A stretch of DNA of 64,000 bases from Calliopsis andreniformis (GCF_051401765.1 NC_135067.1:20517501-20581500); one strand, 5' to 3'; positions 23,941-37,396 are shown, counted from the stretch's first letter. Notes: a model not told the origin generated them from the sequence alone. Made by a program: numbers and translations.

Positions 23941-26900
23941 ACGGCTTTGTTTAAACGCCGTGGAAATTTGCGCGAAGTTTATTCTGGTCATCGAGTGGCG
24001 CGCAATGTTTCGCTCTGAGAGACACTTATACAGTGGTGTAAAGGTTTGCGTTGTGAAGACAGGCGATAGGGAACCGCGGAATTGCGAGAGGGAATGCGGA
24101 CCAGACGGGCCACTTACGAAAATTGCTCGATTATGTTTCAACGACAGACTTCCAAGTCACAATGTTTTCGACCACTCGCGCCATAGTGCGAAGGGGGATG
24201 ACTCCTCAAATTGACAGGATGCAAGTTGTTTGACGGCTAATTAGGCAAAACGAATTGAATTCTTCGACTCTGTAATTTAATGCTGGACCAGAGTCCTGTA
24301 CACGCACCAAGAGGCGAGGTGTGAATGCAATATAGTGAAAAATAATGCAATGTTAAGTAGTGTGTACCTGGTATTTTTCAAAATTGATACAAATAGCAGT
24401 ACACTGTGCTCCCTTTCTTTTCCTGAATATTTGCTGTGATGTTGAACCGCAAACAGTATATGGCATGAAACTCGCTCAAAACAGGACCAGGCTTTCATAC
24501 ACATATAAAGTTGACGAGGAACTAGTAACTCTGAGGGCGAAAGTTCCTGGATCGCATCCAGCATACCGTCACGTTGTTTCCCAGGATATAATCAAAACTG
24601 TTTTCGGTGCACGGTCACGAACTCGAAGCGATACACAACAGCAAAGCGGATATTGGTTTTATCGGGTCAGAGGAACGACGAAACGAATATTTTCGCGGTC
24701 TCGACTGGCGTTTTGATCGGCCGACCAGAAACACGGTGGTCGAATACCGTGTACGTAGCCTTGTTTTTTTCACCTATCGTTCCACCCACAGAGCTTCGTT
24801 AATCCACGAACGATGGACGAAATATTTTTCAGGAGAATCCTCGAGGAACTTTTAACGAACGATTGGACACTCGACGCGATCCGAGGGAGCAGAAAGCGAG
24901 AGTGAAAACTTAAGGGGGTGAAAATCCAGTTGTCACGGCTCTGTCACTCGACGAGGTGAGCGCTGGCCTAACGAGCGGCTCTTGTTCTACTCCGCTAAGC
25001 AATTCGGATGCCCCGAAATTCCGGGAATCATAAGGTTCCCCAGTAAATACGTCGTTTCCAAGAGGCAGGCGCTCGACCAGGGGAATCCAGAGAGCTGCTT
25101 CCTCTGGCGGCCTTTCGAGGAGGAAATCAGGAGTGCATGCCGGAAAACCAAGGTCACCGGGGTGGATAAGGACCCCTCGAACTCGTGAAAAGGGAGTTAC
25201 CTAGACTACCGGTGAAAGAGTCGAAAAGCAAGCGCCGTTTCAGGCGAAAGAGCAGAAGCCCTCGAAGGCGAAACAGAGAGGACAAAGGACGGATGAGGAA
25301 GGAACACGGGAGACCGTTACGGCGTCTCTGGATCGGCCGAGATTCCATCTGGATTTCCTCATTGTATGATCGGAATCGATGGGATCCAATTAACCTCCCT
25401 TTAAGAGGGTCCCAATCCCTATTGTCCCTCTGTACATACTGATTTCGTCTGGGGAAGGCTAGGTTGGCGGTTTCGAGTCGATCCAGTCGCAACATTATCG
25501 ACCTACCCTCCTGCCCTGTATCGACCTTTACAAAAGCCATGCTTTCTTATTTCTTGTTTGCTTCTTTCTGTGGTTTCCCACGAAAAAAGATTCCTATATG
25601 TGTCTTCTGTTTGCTAAACATCCATTGACTACTAGAACGTGACTTTCTTAAAATATAATCTTTTTTGTAGGATTCAGCCTCCTGTCCCACGTTAATTAAA
25701 ACTAATTTCGTCGCCTCCATAAGCTTCATTGTCTACTTAAAATTGGACCCATAGTCAGGGAGCACAGTGTATATTGACACGAGGGAAAGTGTGTGCGTTC
25801 ACGCGAAGGGTGCGAATGCGTCAAGTAACGCGCGACTTTTTGAGAGGGGGCGAGCTGCGAAGCGACGATTGAACCACTGAAGAATGACGGGAGATGACAG
25901 TCGAGTGGTGCATTTGTCGCAGCGACGAAAGGAGGGCCTTTTAGCATCGCTTCAGCCCCGTCCTGGCCGGGGCTCGCGCTTAGAATTCACGAGTGACAAC
26001 GACGCGTGACGCATTCGAGACCTGTCATCGTAGTTGGTGCGCGCGTTACTCGACGATGGGCCTCGCATTGTTGCGCGCTGAATTGCTTTTTCGCGTGGTT
26101 GCGCTCGTCCCATTTGACTCTGTTTCGCGCGATTTCTTTTCTGAGGGAAATGGAAGCACAGATAGGATTGTAGGGCAAATGGGAAAAACGCCCCACGTTA
26201 ATCCTCGTTTCGGTGTACTTAGGAACTCTTTCAGAGCAGGCAGATTTTAGTGAGGAACTTGATCCAGATTTTTTGACAGTATTCTCCTCTTTTGTATCGA
26301 AACGATACAGAAATGATCGTTTTAAAAAACTAATTGTTTAGCGCTATTCAAATAGTGATTTCATTCCACTTGCTATCTTCCCGAGCCACTTCAGCCCCTT
26401 TCAGATTGCTTTACCGCGAAAAATTGAAGTTTCCTAGAAAGTTTGCAGGCGCTGCGAGCGACAGGTACAAATTAAGATTCTATACGTGCCAGTGGCACGC
26501 GGTGCTCTCAGTTTTGAAACGCTCCGTGACACATCGACGTAGATTCTAAACACGTCGCCGCAAGCGGAAGTCCGGAACGAAGACATCGCCTGTGACACTC
26601 GCGTGTTCTCGCAGTGGTAGCGGTTCCAGGGCTGTCAAGCCGTACGTGGAGAAAAATCATTGATAAATTACGGTACCAGCCAGGGCATTCCCATAATGTC
26701 TCTCTTCATTAATCCATGCTGTACCTCTAGTACGACCTGCCTATGGATCTCTTTTCTCCTCTTCAAACGATGCAAATTGCAGGATAATTTCTCTCTTGAG
26801 CTTAAAGATGACTACTTTGAGTTTTCATATAAATTGTTAATAATTGAAGGGAAGATTATAGTGCAATTAATCTTGCGAATCGATACAAGAGAAAATTTCG

Positions 26901-29900
26901 AACTTAGACAAGGTTAAAATCTTGATCTCCCATAATGTATATAGAACCAGCTTATCTAGATAAGAAGCAACTCTATATTTCCTCGTTTCTTCAGCTGTCC
27001 GCCTGCACACAGGTCGCCGCCAGCTAGATGGAGGACATTTCACCTCATGAAGACATAAGCGAGCGTAACTTGTCGGTATTAAAACGTCGTAAGGCACGTC
27101 GACGATGCATCAAGCGTTCGTGTTCGGCCTAAGGGATCGTGTCGAGCAGCCTCGCAACAGTCAGACAAATTGCAATCACTTTTCACTTTGCAGCTAATGA
27201 ACTCGAATTATCCGCGACGCGCTTTTCTAACACTGTTCGCGTCAGTCTATCAGCGTTGACTTCATCGAGGCAGAAGGGGATGATTTATGAAACGCCCACT
27301 CAACGAGTATTAAAAAACGCTCCAGAAACAGCTCGACCTTCTTTACACTTACGGACGCTTCCCACCGAATTTCGACCCCTGTATTTTCCCTCCGCGAGGG
27401 AAAATTAATATCGTCTCGCGTAGTGGAACGAGCGAGAACTCGGGCTACGGTTGTTATTGCAGCATTACAATATCGTCTAGCAAACCGGGCATTTGCATGC
27501 CCTCCCGACGATACTTAATATTTATCCGAGGCGAACCAGCGTAAAGCGATCACCTCCGAGACGATCCTTTCCTCCCCCGACGGTAAAAATACGCGAAGCA
27601 GCTCCTCGTTGGCGGAAAGTGCCCCCTTATCTCGCCTGGTATTAAGAGCATTATCCTCGATACATTATTCATAGGACACACTTAAACCGTAATAGAGGCA
27701 CGCCGCGGCATCGTGGAAATCGATCTTTACACAATTGCCGCAAATATTTACATCCACCGTGACGCGCATATTGCCGAGGGATTGATTCTTTACGGCCCCC
27801 ATCGACGCAACCCCTGCCCTCGCTGGCCCCTCTACCCCAGACGAAACGCGCAACATACATAACAAGCGGCAAGAACGTACGGAGCCGATCTCCATAGGCG
27901 GAACGTGGGAGCGGAAGATGGATTAAGAGATAAAGAGGCGTATCAGGACCAATCAATTACGAAGTCGAGGGTTACGGATGTTGCACAACCGAAGGGTGAA
28001 TCATTCGTCGTCGTTCCATCCCTGCCAGGACCGTCCTTCCATTCCTCTCCATCCAGAAGAAGGAGAAACGGAAGCCCTAAAAGTGAAACGATTTTCTGAG
28101 ATATTGTTCCTCGTAACGGGTCCATGCGATAAGCTTGGAGGAGATTCTTGCGTTTTTCCTCGTAAGACGAGCCCATAAAGCTCCCTAATCGCCTGCTATC
28201 GACTGCCCAGCAAATGCGAGCGATAAAGCATTATTTGCGCGAGGATGTTGCACGACGGAAGCAGGATCGATGGCTGATATGTTTCATCCACGATATTGGT
28301 GCTCCAGGGATGGCTGTGGATGGAGGGTTGAAAGTTTTGATGAGGGGAGCTTGGAATTCGCCGTACTTTCACTTGGAGATTTATGGGTACCGTTTTGACA
28401 GTGAAAAGTTTGTTACATGGGAAGGGTGAGGATTAGTTTTTTTGCTTCGATCTTTAAGCAGAAGTATAATCAGTGCTAAGCACTGAAAGTAATGTTACTA
28501 CTTTCTCATTCAGTATAGCGTAGATTATTAAATAATCATTTAATGTTAGGACATATATCAGTTGCGATTGTGTAAGCTGATCCCAAGAATTTTTCATCAC
28601 ACAAATGGCTAGAAACTCTTAACTCTCTTCGTATCGAAATAAAGAGGGGAACGGTCAGCAACGCGGATTTTCAACGCAGTAGGGAGGCCCATATTAACGC
28701 GAAACAATTTCCCTAAAGTGCCCCGACTCGCCGAAATGTTTGTGTAAGAGTGTGCCAACCCTCCCATTACCGGGAACGTAAACGTAACACCCTATGTCCG
28801 TGAATAGGTCGAGGGAGGGGGTACACAGGCTCATGGAGAATTTCCTATTGTGTTCCCGAAATGGCGAGGTCCACGAAGGGAAAAAAGATCCCCGAAACGG
28901 AGCGCTTGTAATTCTCATCTTATCCTGAAAATGGACGTGCCGCGGCGGCGTAGCCACCGCAGCGCGGCGCACCCCTTGCAATCAACTACAAGATATCAAA
29001 TGTTTCCCTGCGCCCTTTCCGCCGACGATGGCCCGTTCGGTTTCATTTATCGGCTAGATGGAAGTGGACCGTGTCGAAGGAGCTGAAAAACGAGGCAATT
29101 CGAGAGCCCTCGAAAGAAAAATTTCTCCCCCGCGAGGAATTAGGCGTTCCGCTTTCCTGTCTCATGAAGAAATATCTCCGAATGTTAATTACTCTCTCAA
29201 GAATGTGGATTTCGAAATTACACTGTCACAGCTGTACTGCTATTTTCATGCTTCGATAAAAAAATACAATACAGAGAGAGACATCTGGGTCCCGAGGTGA
29301 TGAGAAATTTCCTTCCGCATGCGGGTCATACTTTATGCAGTGCCAATCGACCAATGGGCGAAGATCATAGACCAGATGGAGCCTTTCAGGAAAAAAAGGG
29401 CCTCCTAGAGAAATGGGGTGGCTCATATGGGGTTACAAGCACATTCTCACACTAGCTGTGAATCTCTTGGACTATGTACGTGTCCGTGGGGTGACAGGGT
29501 ATACCGTTGCGCATTGCCACGCTTGAAACGGGGGTGGTTTGTAGACCATCCGAACCAGGATGGGGAACGAAGAAGCCCTTACCTCACGTTTCACCGTAGC
29601 AGCCGCCGCTGGCTATGAAACAAATCAATAGCTTGCGTCAAAGTGAGTTAAGGAAAAGAGAGAGCAACTGGGGTGCGGAGGAAGCGAGAGGGAGGTTGAG
29701 AGGAGAACATAGGATAAGGTGGGACGAGATTTTCACGGGGGGTAGTGATTGGATGGAGTTGCTCAGGATCCCGTGAAATGATATCCATCGAGGTAGAAGC
29801 AGATAACGCTCACTCTGTTTTACTTGCTCGCTTGCCTTCCGACACCGAATGCTTATAATCGCTCATCGACGCGTCGGAGAGACATGATCAACCAACCCAT

Positions 29901-31849
29901 CGTCTTCGACTTGCTGAGACATTATGAGGAAAGTTTGAGGGGTGCTTCGATGGAGTTGGGCGCGTTGAGGAGTACACGAACTTGATTGAGTATTGTACAC
30001 AAATTTCGGTTCCTCAAATTGCGTAACTAGAAATTTCTGTAATAAACTTCAGGGGAGAATTCTAAAGAAAATTTACGAGTCCTAAGGTATTTCTTTTAAC
30101 CACTCACTTTTAACAAAGAATAGCGATGTAAGTGCTTCAGAAATTGTAAAAAGTGTTCTCCATTTTAAGAAAAAAATCGTGATTGTACGCTTCAGACATC
30201 ACTTCTTCCATTTGTCATCGCCTCCAAGTGCTTCGAACTATTTACGCTGATAAATAGCGAAAGGACCTCTGTGAGGCAGACTTTCTATGGAGGGAATCAC
30301 ACCTCCGAGTCAGTGAATCGCACGACACCTGTGTCCTTTGGAAGGAAAGTGCCGCTCCCGATTTCACAGAAGGCAGATGGAAGAAGGAGGGGACGGAAAA
30401 GAGAAGAAACGTGCCGCGGAAATGGAAAGGCGAAAACGGGAAAGCGGGTGCACTTGGGGAAACAGCAACGATTCAATGGGGCGGTTCGGTTCACGGACGC
30501 AGAGGGGTTAAAAGAGGCGAAATGTGTTCCTTTGAAAGCAGATCGGAAAGATACGGCAGGAAAAGGAAAGCTGAGGTAGTTCGACAAATTTGTGTTTCAC
30601 CTATGTTCAGCTGTAGATAAACGTATAAGGTAAGAGTAAAAAGTAAAACACACATCTCCTCTATTGAAATGAAGATGAACGTATCTATCCCTTACCTTAA
30701 AATATTCTTTTTGGTGAATAAAATGACTTTAAAGTTAAATTAAATGAATAAAATGTTTGAAGTATAAATGAAGAACTTTGAATACCAATTGCATTACTAG
30801 CAATATGTTTCTGTTGCAACCTACTAAAACTTTAGTTCAAGAATCACAAACAAGTTTACCGTGGACCCAACAACCAAAAGACGAACATACGTGCAAGTTA
30901 CATGGATATACAAAGGCATATGTGTAGAAAGTGTCGCCTCTCAAAGTCGGTGACCCAGCTGCACACTGACAGTTGTCGACTCTTTGTCAATTTCCCTAAG
31001 CGATTAGACCAGACAACGCCCCCTTTTCGAATGGCACCCTCCCGACGGTCTGACCCAGGCACAGCCCTCTATGCACGCTCCAGGGCAAGCAGATATCGCG
31101 AGGTTCGAGTGCTGGCACTTGTCTATTTTCCCATTAAGCACGTATACGTGATTACAGAGCCAAGTTGAATAAGGTACGGTCTGCCAGTGCTTCTTCAGCT
31201 CGGTGACTGCCGCGTTTAAATGGATCATCGATCTGACGCATATGGCTTCTGGACCGTCTCCCGATTAATAATTTCATGCAACCTAGAGAACGTGTATAGC
31301 TGCTGTGCAACGGTGTGCGTTTAATTCTCTATCCTCTATGCAGTTCTATGCACGGAAGACCGCCTTGGAATTGACTCAAGATTACGGGAACCCAGCGTTA
31401 CAATCAAGAGATCTATGATTGGCGTCTAGCTGGGGCGTCCGCAATATGTGGAGCATCGATCTCTGGAATATAAACGAACCGATTAATTATTTAGTTCTTG
31501 CTTATATCGAACTCGGAAGGATGTCCATACACCATGACGAGTTTTTGACACGCGACATCGCATGGAATGGAGAACAACGATATGTTTTCAATACGTCGCG
31601 GGAAATAAAGCAAAGCAACGCGCGATTATCGACTAGCATCTTCGTAGCGAACGACATCGGTTTCATAAAATATTCCTATTTACTTGAAGCACGCGATCCA
31701 CGGTAAATAAGTCCCATACGTTTCGAAGAATCGTCGAAACGGTAGTAGCGCGAATCCACACAATTGACCGAATTGATGCGCTCCGTGACACGCATTGACG
31801 CACGCCACTCTATTTACTTGCGCGCAGAGTTTGCGTTGTCTCTGGTTAG
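23941..31849. other. Intron-like DNA, no firm gene
   Basis: Several frames read as plausible protein but lack consistent start or splice signals: 24360-24716 (+, preceded internally by an acceptor-like run ending gttgtttcccag), 24813-24905 (+, ATG, 30 codons), 24982-25188 and 25185-25442 (+, overlapping in different frames, the latter Arg/Ser-rich), and 25154-25540 (-, ATG, 128 codons, antisense to the previous two). A donor-like GAG|GTGAGC lies at 24956. The stretch 28430-28620 and the region 30600-30900 are AT-rich with no frames. GA-rich sequence lies at 29640-29760. Confidence 0.3.
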
Positions 31850-31886
31850 GAGGCAGCAACAACAACCTGTGTTTGCGAAGACAAAG
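31850..31886 (+). CDS. Candidate 37-base internal exon
   Basis: An acceptor-like run, gcgttgtctctggttag, ends at 31849. The next 37 bases run to AAG|GTAAAT, a moderate donor at 31887. Joined to the phase-2 exon at 241-290, the frame stays open and reads V, then RQQQQPVFAKTK, leaving in phase 0. Reading compatibility, two splice-site-like words and strand all fit, but such a short stretch stays open by chance often. The donor lacks the preferred G at position +5. Confidence 0.12.
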
Positions 31887-32231
31887 GTAAATCGTTCGTG
31901 CGAACCAATGATGCCGGGATCATCCATAGTGTGCTATGAAAACAGGAAAGAGGATCGGTTTCTGGCACACTCGCCTGACTTCTAATCGTGTTTGTTCAAT
32001 CGGGATGTGTACACTGTGACCACGATCGATAAAAAGCTATAATTCGTCTCCCGTTTGATTACAACCCACTTAATATCTGTGAGCAGGGCATCACATTTCC
32101 AAAAATTGTATGCTTTTCACACCGTTTTAACACGTGTTTCCCTAAGTTAAAGATAATGCTATCAATCCTTGTCGGAATCACCCTGCATGCATGTCTCTCG
32201 GACATTTGCCTGGAACCGACCAAAATAAATC

Positions 32232-32240
32232 TATATAAAG
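32232..32240 (+). promoter_or_regulatory. TATA box upstream of a small open frame
   Basis: TATATAAAG is a perfect TATA consensus. The predicted start of transcription is near 32262, and the first ATG after that point is at 32298, which opens an 80-codon frame. Confidence 0.25.
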
Positions 32241-32297
32241 CGACGATGGCAGCGCGCTGGCGCGAAACGTCCGCTGTACAATCGTGGGAAATTATAA

Positions 32298-32540
32298 ATG
32301 AGCGAACAAATCAATCTAATCGACTCAACGAGCCTCGTACAATATATATTACGGCTGGGCGCATCCAGGCGCGAGCACGCGATGGAAAACCGTGCGAGCG
32401 CGCGATCCACCGTGGCCACCTGCCTCGGTGTTTGTCCCTTGCAGGATTGTTTGCGTTATTCCAGGTTTGTTCGCGCTCGCCAAGGTATTTGCAAACAAAA
32501 AAGCAAACGTCCACGTACTGGGGGCGAAGGGGGCAGTTAA
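32298..32540 (+). CDS. Possible small single-exon gene, 80-residue product of unknown function
   Basis: This ATG (context aaATGAG) is the first after the transcription start predicted from the TATA box at 32232. It opens 80 codons ending in TAA at 32538-32540, and AATAAA occurs at 32838-32843, about 300 bases past the stop. The product begins MSEQINLIDSTSLVQYILRL, suggesting an amphipathic helix, followed by an Arg-rich middle and a Cys cluster (CLGVCPLQDC). It has no signal peptide, membrane segment or recognised domain. Against it, the same DNA is open in several other frames on both strands (a 163-codon ATG frame at 32156-32647 overlaps it), so low stop density may be the whole explanation. 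Weak donor-like words inside it would also allow a spliced first exon. Confidence 0.18.
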   Translation: MSEQINLIDSTSLVQYILRLGASRREHAMENRASARSTVATCLGVCPLQDCLRYSRFVRARQGICKQKSKRPRTGGEGGS

Positions 32541-35500
32541 TTGCCTGGGCAGCTTGGGCAAATACGTTCCTATTGATGGGCGTAAATACACGGGGAAATT
32601 TTACTCTCAAAACCGGTCCTCGATGGCGGACCACTAGCAAACATTAGGAGTAAAAGTGAAAAGTGAAAGGCACCGAATGTCCATGTTTACTGAAAATTTT
32701 CCCGGCTGTTATTTGCTTCTACATTGCGCCCCTCATTTTCACGGAATTTTAAGGGAGATTTTAAGGCTCGCAGGCACGGGAATTTGAATAACGAGATGGG
32801 TCGATGATGACGAAGGGAAAACAAAAGTCGTTTGATTAATAAAAATTATTCCTGAATGAAAAATATTGTGATGCAAAGGATTTCATGACAGCGCGATTTT
32901 TCTTTCGCTTTCTTGTGCACATATTCAAGCACTGGGCTGCAGAAATAATTATCTTCATAAACATGAATATTAATTAGCTTTCCGCTATAGTTTTTCACGG
33001 GACAACCAAAGGTACTCTGGCTGCATAGCAGCTGCGCTAAATGTAGGCGTAGATCGGCCAGCAGGCAGCATCGTACACTTCGATTTACATAGGCGCACTA
33101 TAAACCGTAGAAACGCAGAAGGTGTTGATGTCGGTGCTTCGCTTTCCGCCTCTATCTTGTTTCCCCTCTGCACGGCGAACAGTGAACGGTGGAACACACT
33201 CTACGATTCCCTGGTTTCGCGATAACTAACCTTAAAAAATTAATGTATCAACATCCACACATTCCTGAACACCTTTCTTCAAGCCGTTTCAGAAGATCTC
33301 GTGAATGCTGTTCCTGCACTTCGTGTCTTCTTTTTGTGTAGCATCATACTCGTTTTATACTCGTCGAACGAACAAATAATGGTCTCTCGCGACAGCTCGG
33401 TCATTTTCCTGGAATCGTCTGTTTGATATAAAATCCACGATCCCAACAAGGCGTAATAACTATTTTTTTAAAGCAACCCCTTCTCAGAATTTCTCTCTCG
33501 ATTTAAAACTCTTAATCCTAGCTATCCGACAACCCTCAACAACGCGCCTTAAGTGTTACCTTCTAAGTCCCCACGAAAAGCAGAACCAAATTTCAACTAT
33601 CCCGACACCCGAAACCACCTAAACCGCTCGCGGTCAAAGAACACCCTACAGCGCAACAAGAGGGCCCCCGCGCGCGACTCGACCCTGGTAATTCTAATGT
33701 TCACGACCAATTGGATAACGCGAGGCGTCGGTAAAGAGCCGTGACGAACGCGAAATTGCTCTATTGCGGGTTAAAGCGTCAGTCGTATCCCCGCATTAGG
33801 CGCGTATCGGGCGGGCATCTCGCGGTCGCGTCCCTGTATTCTCGTTGGCGCTCATCGCGATGGATGAGAGGTTCCATCGTAGACGTCGATTCCTCGAACG
33901 AGGGGCGCGTGGCCAGTCCGTCGATCATGAGATATTACGGCGATAAGAATCGCGACAGTGCCGCCTCGTAATTTCCTCAAGCATTTAGCAGGATTTTTCT
34001 CTAGCTTAAGGAGCCTCGTCTCCAATGCGCGCCACTAAACCAGTCTATATACGGCGCTCGCGCAAACCCTGTACACGGTTCTTACATATACCCTGGGTCG
34101 CTTGTAATCATTGCGATTACCAGGAACGCCGCCTCTTCTGGCAACAGCCTCCTCCACCCCCAGCTTCGATCGGCTCTGTGCCCGACCCACGTGACTCGGA
34201 CAATCGTCGTGAGGTTGCATCGCGTTATATGCGTTCCGCGATAGTGACCCTCGAATGCAACGGGGTCGCACGCAACGCACTCGCATCTAGCGCATCCGCT
34301 TTATTGTTTACACGTGCTACAAGCAACAATGCCGCGCGCTATCTTCCACGCCACGGGTTATCCTTCGCTCGGAATTTCACGACGCGTACCTATGAACAGG
34401 GCTGTGAACTATCTGTTTTATGGAATACTTAACGCGCCGGGGAGCGAAGCTTTCGAGCTTGTTGTGCGCGATAGGAGATCGCACCGATCGGTCCACGGTA
34501 AAGGGCAGACCGTGCGCTTGTGTTTGAGGGAATGGGACTTCCAGTGGATTTGCGAGGTGTGAATTGAGTACGCTTTAGAGCAGATACTATTTTCATGCGA
34601 CGAGAGATGAGAAGTTTATTGGTATTATTGGAATGGGAAATTACAGTGGAAGTAATTACCTATAGAAAAGTATTTTTATTTTTTCGAGGGCTCTGTCGTC
34701 AAATCTGACTGGAATAAAAATTAGTCAGTGATTACTAAACTTTTTGCCCGGTTTTGTTGCGAAATGAAACGTCGATGTATTAACAAAGATGTCATACGTC
34801 TATTTTGTAGCACGTCTGAAAGTATTACGCAACGAATCGACGATTGCTTAAAGAGAGTCCTCTTTGGTGCTATCAGAGACCTGTCTAAGAACATCATCGC
34901 GACACAATGCTGATTTTTACGTTGGCGTTTCCGCGAGGAGAAAAATGCAGTCGGCTCGATAATGCAAACACTCGGAGCCGGCTTTCCTACGACCGCCTAT
35001 CGACTTCGGTGATCGTCTGTCTTTCATACCCACGGACAAGTGAACTTTTCCTTATCGAGTCGAACGATCATCTCCCAATGATTGGGTAAGGATAGTCACG
35101 TGGCCACTTCCTTTTGCGCACTTAACTCGCGATTAGACGTCGTTCCATTATAAACGAGGCTTCACGATTGAGGAACGTTGACAAATGTCAAGTTGGATCG
35201 ACGCAGGGGATGGTTAAAAATCTATCGCGAATGACCGTTTCACGCAGAAAAAGAAGTATCACAGTTTACCCTCAGAAATGGGAGGAAATTATCGGTTCCG
35301 TTCCATTGTATCCTTTTCAATTTAGCCTCGACTCACTGACCCGAACGAATTCCCAGCAAGAAACACCGCCGTCGGCGATACAATCGCGATACAGTGCATC
35401 GACAATGAGCACGGCAACGATCTGACGGTGCGTGAGAAAGGGCCCACTGTCGGCCATAAAACCTTCCTACCCCCGACCCAAATTTATTAGGAGCCTATTG

Positions 35501-36740
35501 TGACCTGGCCAGAGGTGTGCATGCGCGCGCCAGGTGCACCACTTCGGTGACACGTGCTCCGATTCGCACATCAAACACTCCGACAGCAAGAGGAGGGGAG
35601 AGGACCACCGAAAACAGTTTTATGTATCCTTTATCGACGAAAATGTATGGCTTCGGAGCTGGTCAACGTTTCTTGCCTGGCTATCGGACGGTGGTCCGCA
35701 CACTCGCACGCGAGCCACGGCTGCTTTTCTCTTATGGAAATAAATAGCTGTGCAACTTTGTTGGGAGGGTCATAACGACTGGAACCGCTTTCTCCCCCGA
35801 GTGTGGTCCACCGGACACTATAGAAATCGTGGGTGTCGTAGCTGCTTTGTTCGTTACTCAGAGGAACGAGGTTGAGAATGAGTCTTGAGAGAACTCAAGA
35901 ACACGCGGTCGAATCGATGACTATACTAAAAAAGGATATAAAGAGAGACACTAGGGACATGCTCTTAATTATTCATCATGGAATGACTAAGTACTTTTCG
36001 AAGACACGAAACGAGATATCACTATCAATTCTAATTTCATCGAGGCCACGCGGGAGATCTATCTCCCATTAATTCGACTCGCTCGAAAGAGTAACGAACC
36101 GAATAAAATCCCGCCTGTTGGCTCTCCATATTGCCGAAGATCACGCTTTGGAATTATTTAACCTACTCCCTTACATCGAACGTCACCCCTCTACCTAGAG
36201 AGAGCTGCATTATACGTGTTTCACGGTGCATTACAACATTACATTAATACTCCACGATAAGCCACTAATCTTTTACAAGAGACGTCCCATTTGGGCGAAG
36301 CAGAGCGTAATCTGCCAAGAGGGTAGCCATTAGGTAACTGGAGAAAAAAACTTGCAACCACCCCGTCGGAGGTACGATATATCATTCACTGCGGTGTCCT
36401 ACCTCTTCACCCTTCCCCTACCATTCCTGTCGCACACTTTCTATTCGATTTCCCAATTCCCCTCACACCTCTGCGCCCCTTTTCCCCGCGTATTAGCCAA
36501 CATAGATGCAGGCACATCGACAAGCATTAGTAGAAATGTAATCTTACTTAAGCATATGTCGGCATGACTGATTGGACGGTCGACAGCTCGGATAAATAAT
36601 AGCGCGAAGAGCGAATCCCTCGGTTCGATCCTGCGCTGTCAATCCTCCCCTCTACGATGCCCCTTCCTCCTTGTCTACGATGGCTCCACGTGCTTGTGGG
36701 AATTAGGAGAAAAAAATCACATATGGGTACCAGCGCGGCA
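32541..36740. other. Intron-like DNA, no firm gene
   Basis: AATAAA at 32838-32843 might serve the small frame upstream. The block 33550-34560 is GC-rich, with frames open on both strands. At 35517-35775 three plus-strand frames are open together, which again reflects few stop codons. The minus-strand word TAG|GTAATT near 34658 is not preceded by a pyrimidine tract. Confidence 0.35.
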
Positions 36741-36773
36741 GGGATAAAAAGGGAAGACGACGGGGGGAGGGGG
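36741..36773 (+). other. G-quadruplex candidate on plus strand
   Basis: Four G-runs (36741-36743, 36751-36753, 36762-36767, 36769-36773) are separated by loops of 7, 8 and 1 bases. This fits a permissive G-quadruplex pattern. Confidence 0.4.
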
Positions 36774-37370
36774 CTCATGCTGGTAGGTTGATTGCGTCAA
36801 TAGTCATCGATCTGGCCACTAAGTCCTCGACTGAATTCAAGTACACGCACGGAATACGGTCGTGTCCGCTCTTCTAGGACTTCCTTTTCGGTGTACCGTG
36901 TACTTTCGCGCCGTGTTGACCGATGGCACGTGTTCATATCGATCCCTTGGCCCACCCCTAATTCCACGTACAAAGTGCGTATCGAGTGTCGCGTAAGAGC
37001 TACCGTACGGAGAGGGGAGCTACTGTAAGTAAATTTCTCGATAATTTCGTTAGCCCCTGATTTCGTTCGCTGCGAATGTGACTCAACCCATGCTGCTGAA
37101 CTTTCTGAATTATAGATTTTCCCCCGTTTCCCTTTTGTGATGAAGGCCATGCAATATTGAGGACCTTCCTCTGCGTTAAAGAGACGAAGATTAGTTATGT
37201 TTTAACTAAATGGTAAAGGGCTTGGAAAGGGTGCTACCTAATGGATGTAAATTCTTTTTAAGTGTATCTTTGCTGGTTCAGTAAAAGACAAAGGGCTTCT
37301 CCAGCGGAGAAAATTGTGAGGACACTTTTCAAGAGAATAATGTTCTAAATAACTTTCCTATTCTTTTTAG
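36774..37370. other. Intron-like DNA, no gene seen
   Basis: A 117-codon minus-strand frame (36797-37150) starts without recognised context or motif. The last 150 bases become pyrimidine-rich and lead into the strong acceptor at 37351-37370. Confidence 0.35.
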
Positions 37371-37396
37371 CTTTGCCAATATTATACAACAAGAAG
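37371..37396 (+). CDS. Candidate 26-base microexon
   Basis: The acceptor here, ctttcctattctttttag, is one of the best in the window (AG at 37369-37370). It is followed 26 bases later by AAG|GTAAAT, a moderate donor at 37397. All three reading phases are open: phase 2 input gives FANIIQQE, phase 1 input gives LPILYNKK, and phase 0 input gives LCQYYTTR. The length is typical of neural microexons, but nothing else supports it. It might equally be a decoy or non-coding exon in a long intron. Confidence 0.15.

Noticed and set aside
25154..25540. 128-codon minus frame opposite Arg/Ser-rich plus frames, resembling an SR-protein tail
   Set aside because: The Arg/Ser richness comes from purine-rich DNA. 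The plus frames overlap in different registers and have no acceptor, and the minus frame has no motif.
32156..32647. 163-codon ATG frame whose start resembles a signal peptide
   Set aside because: Its ATG lies upstream of the TATA box at 32232 and its frame overlaps several other open frames. The downstream 80-codon frame fits the promoter better.
34640..34690. Minus-strand TAG|GTAATT as a recursive site
   Set aside because: The upstream minus sequence is A-rich rather than pyrimidine-rich, and the donor half is weak.
35534..35775. Three overlapping open plus frames with protein-like stretches
   Set aside because: All three frames open together indicates few stop codons, and no start, splice or promoter signal distinguishes any of them.
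36612..36645. tRNA B-box-like word (GGTTCGATCC)
   Set aside because: The flanking bases cannot form a T-arm stem and no A-box or acceptor stem is present. A similar minus-strand word near 61870 fails the same test.
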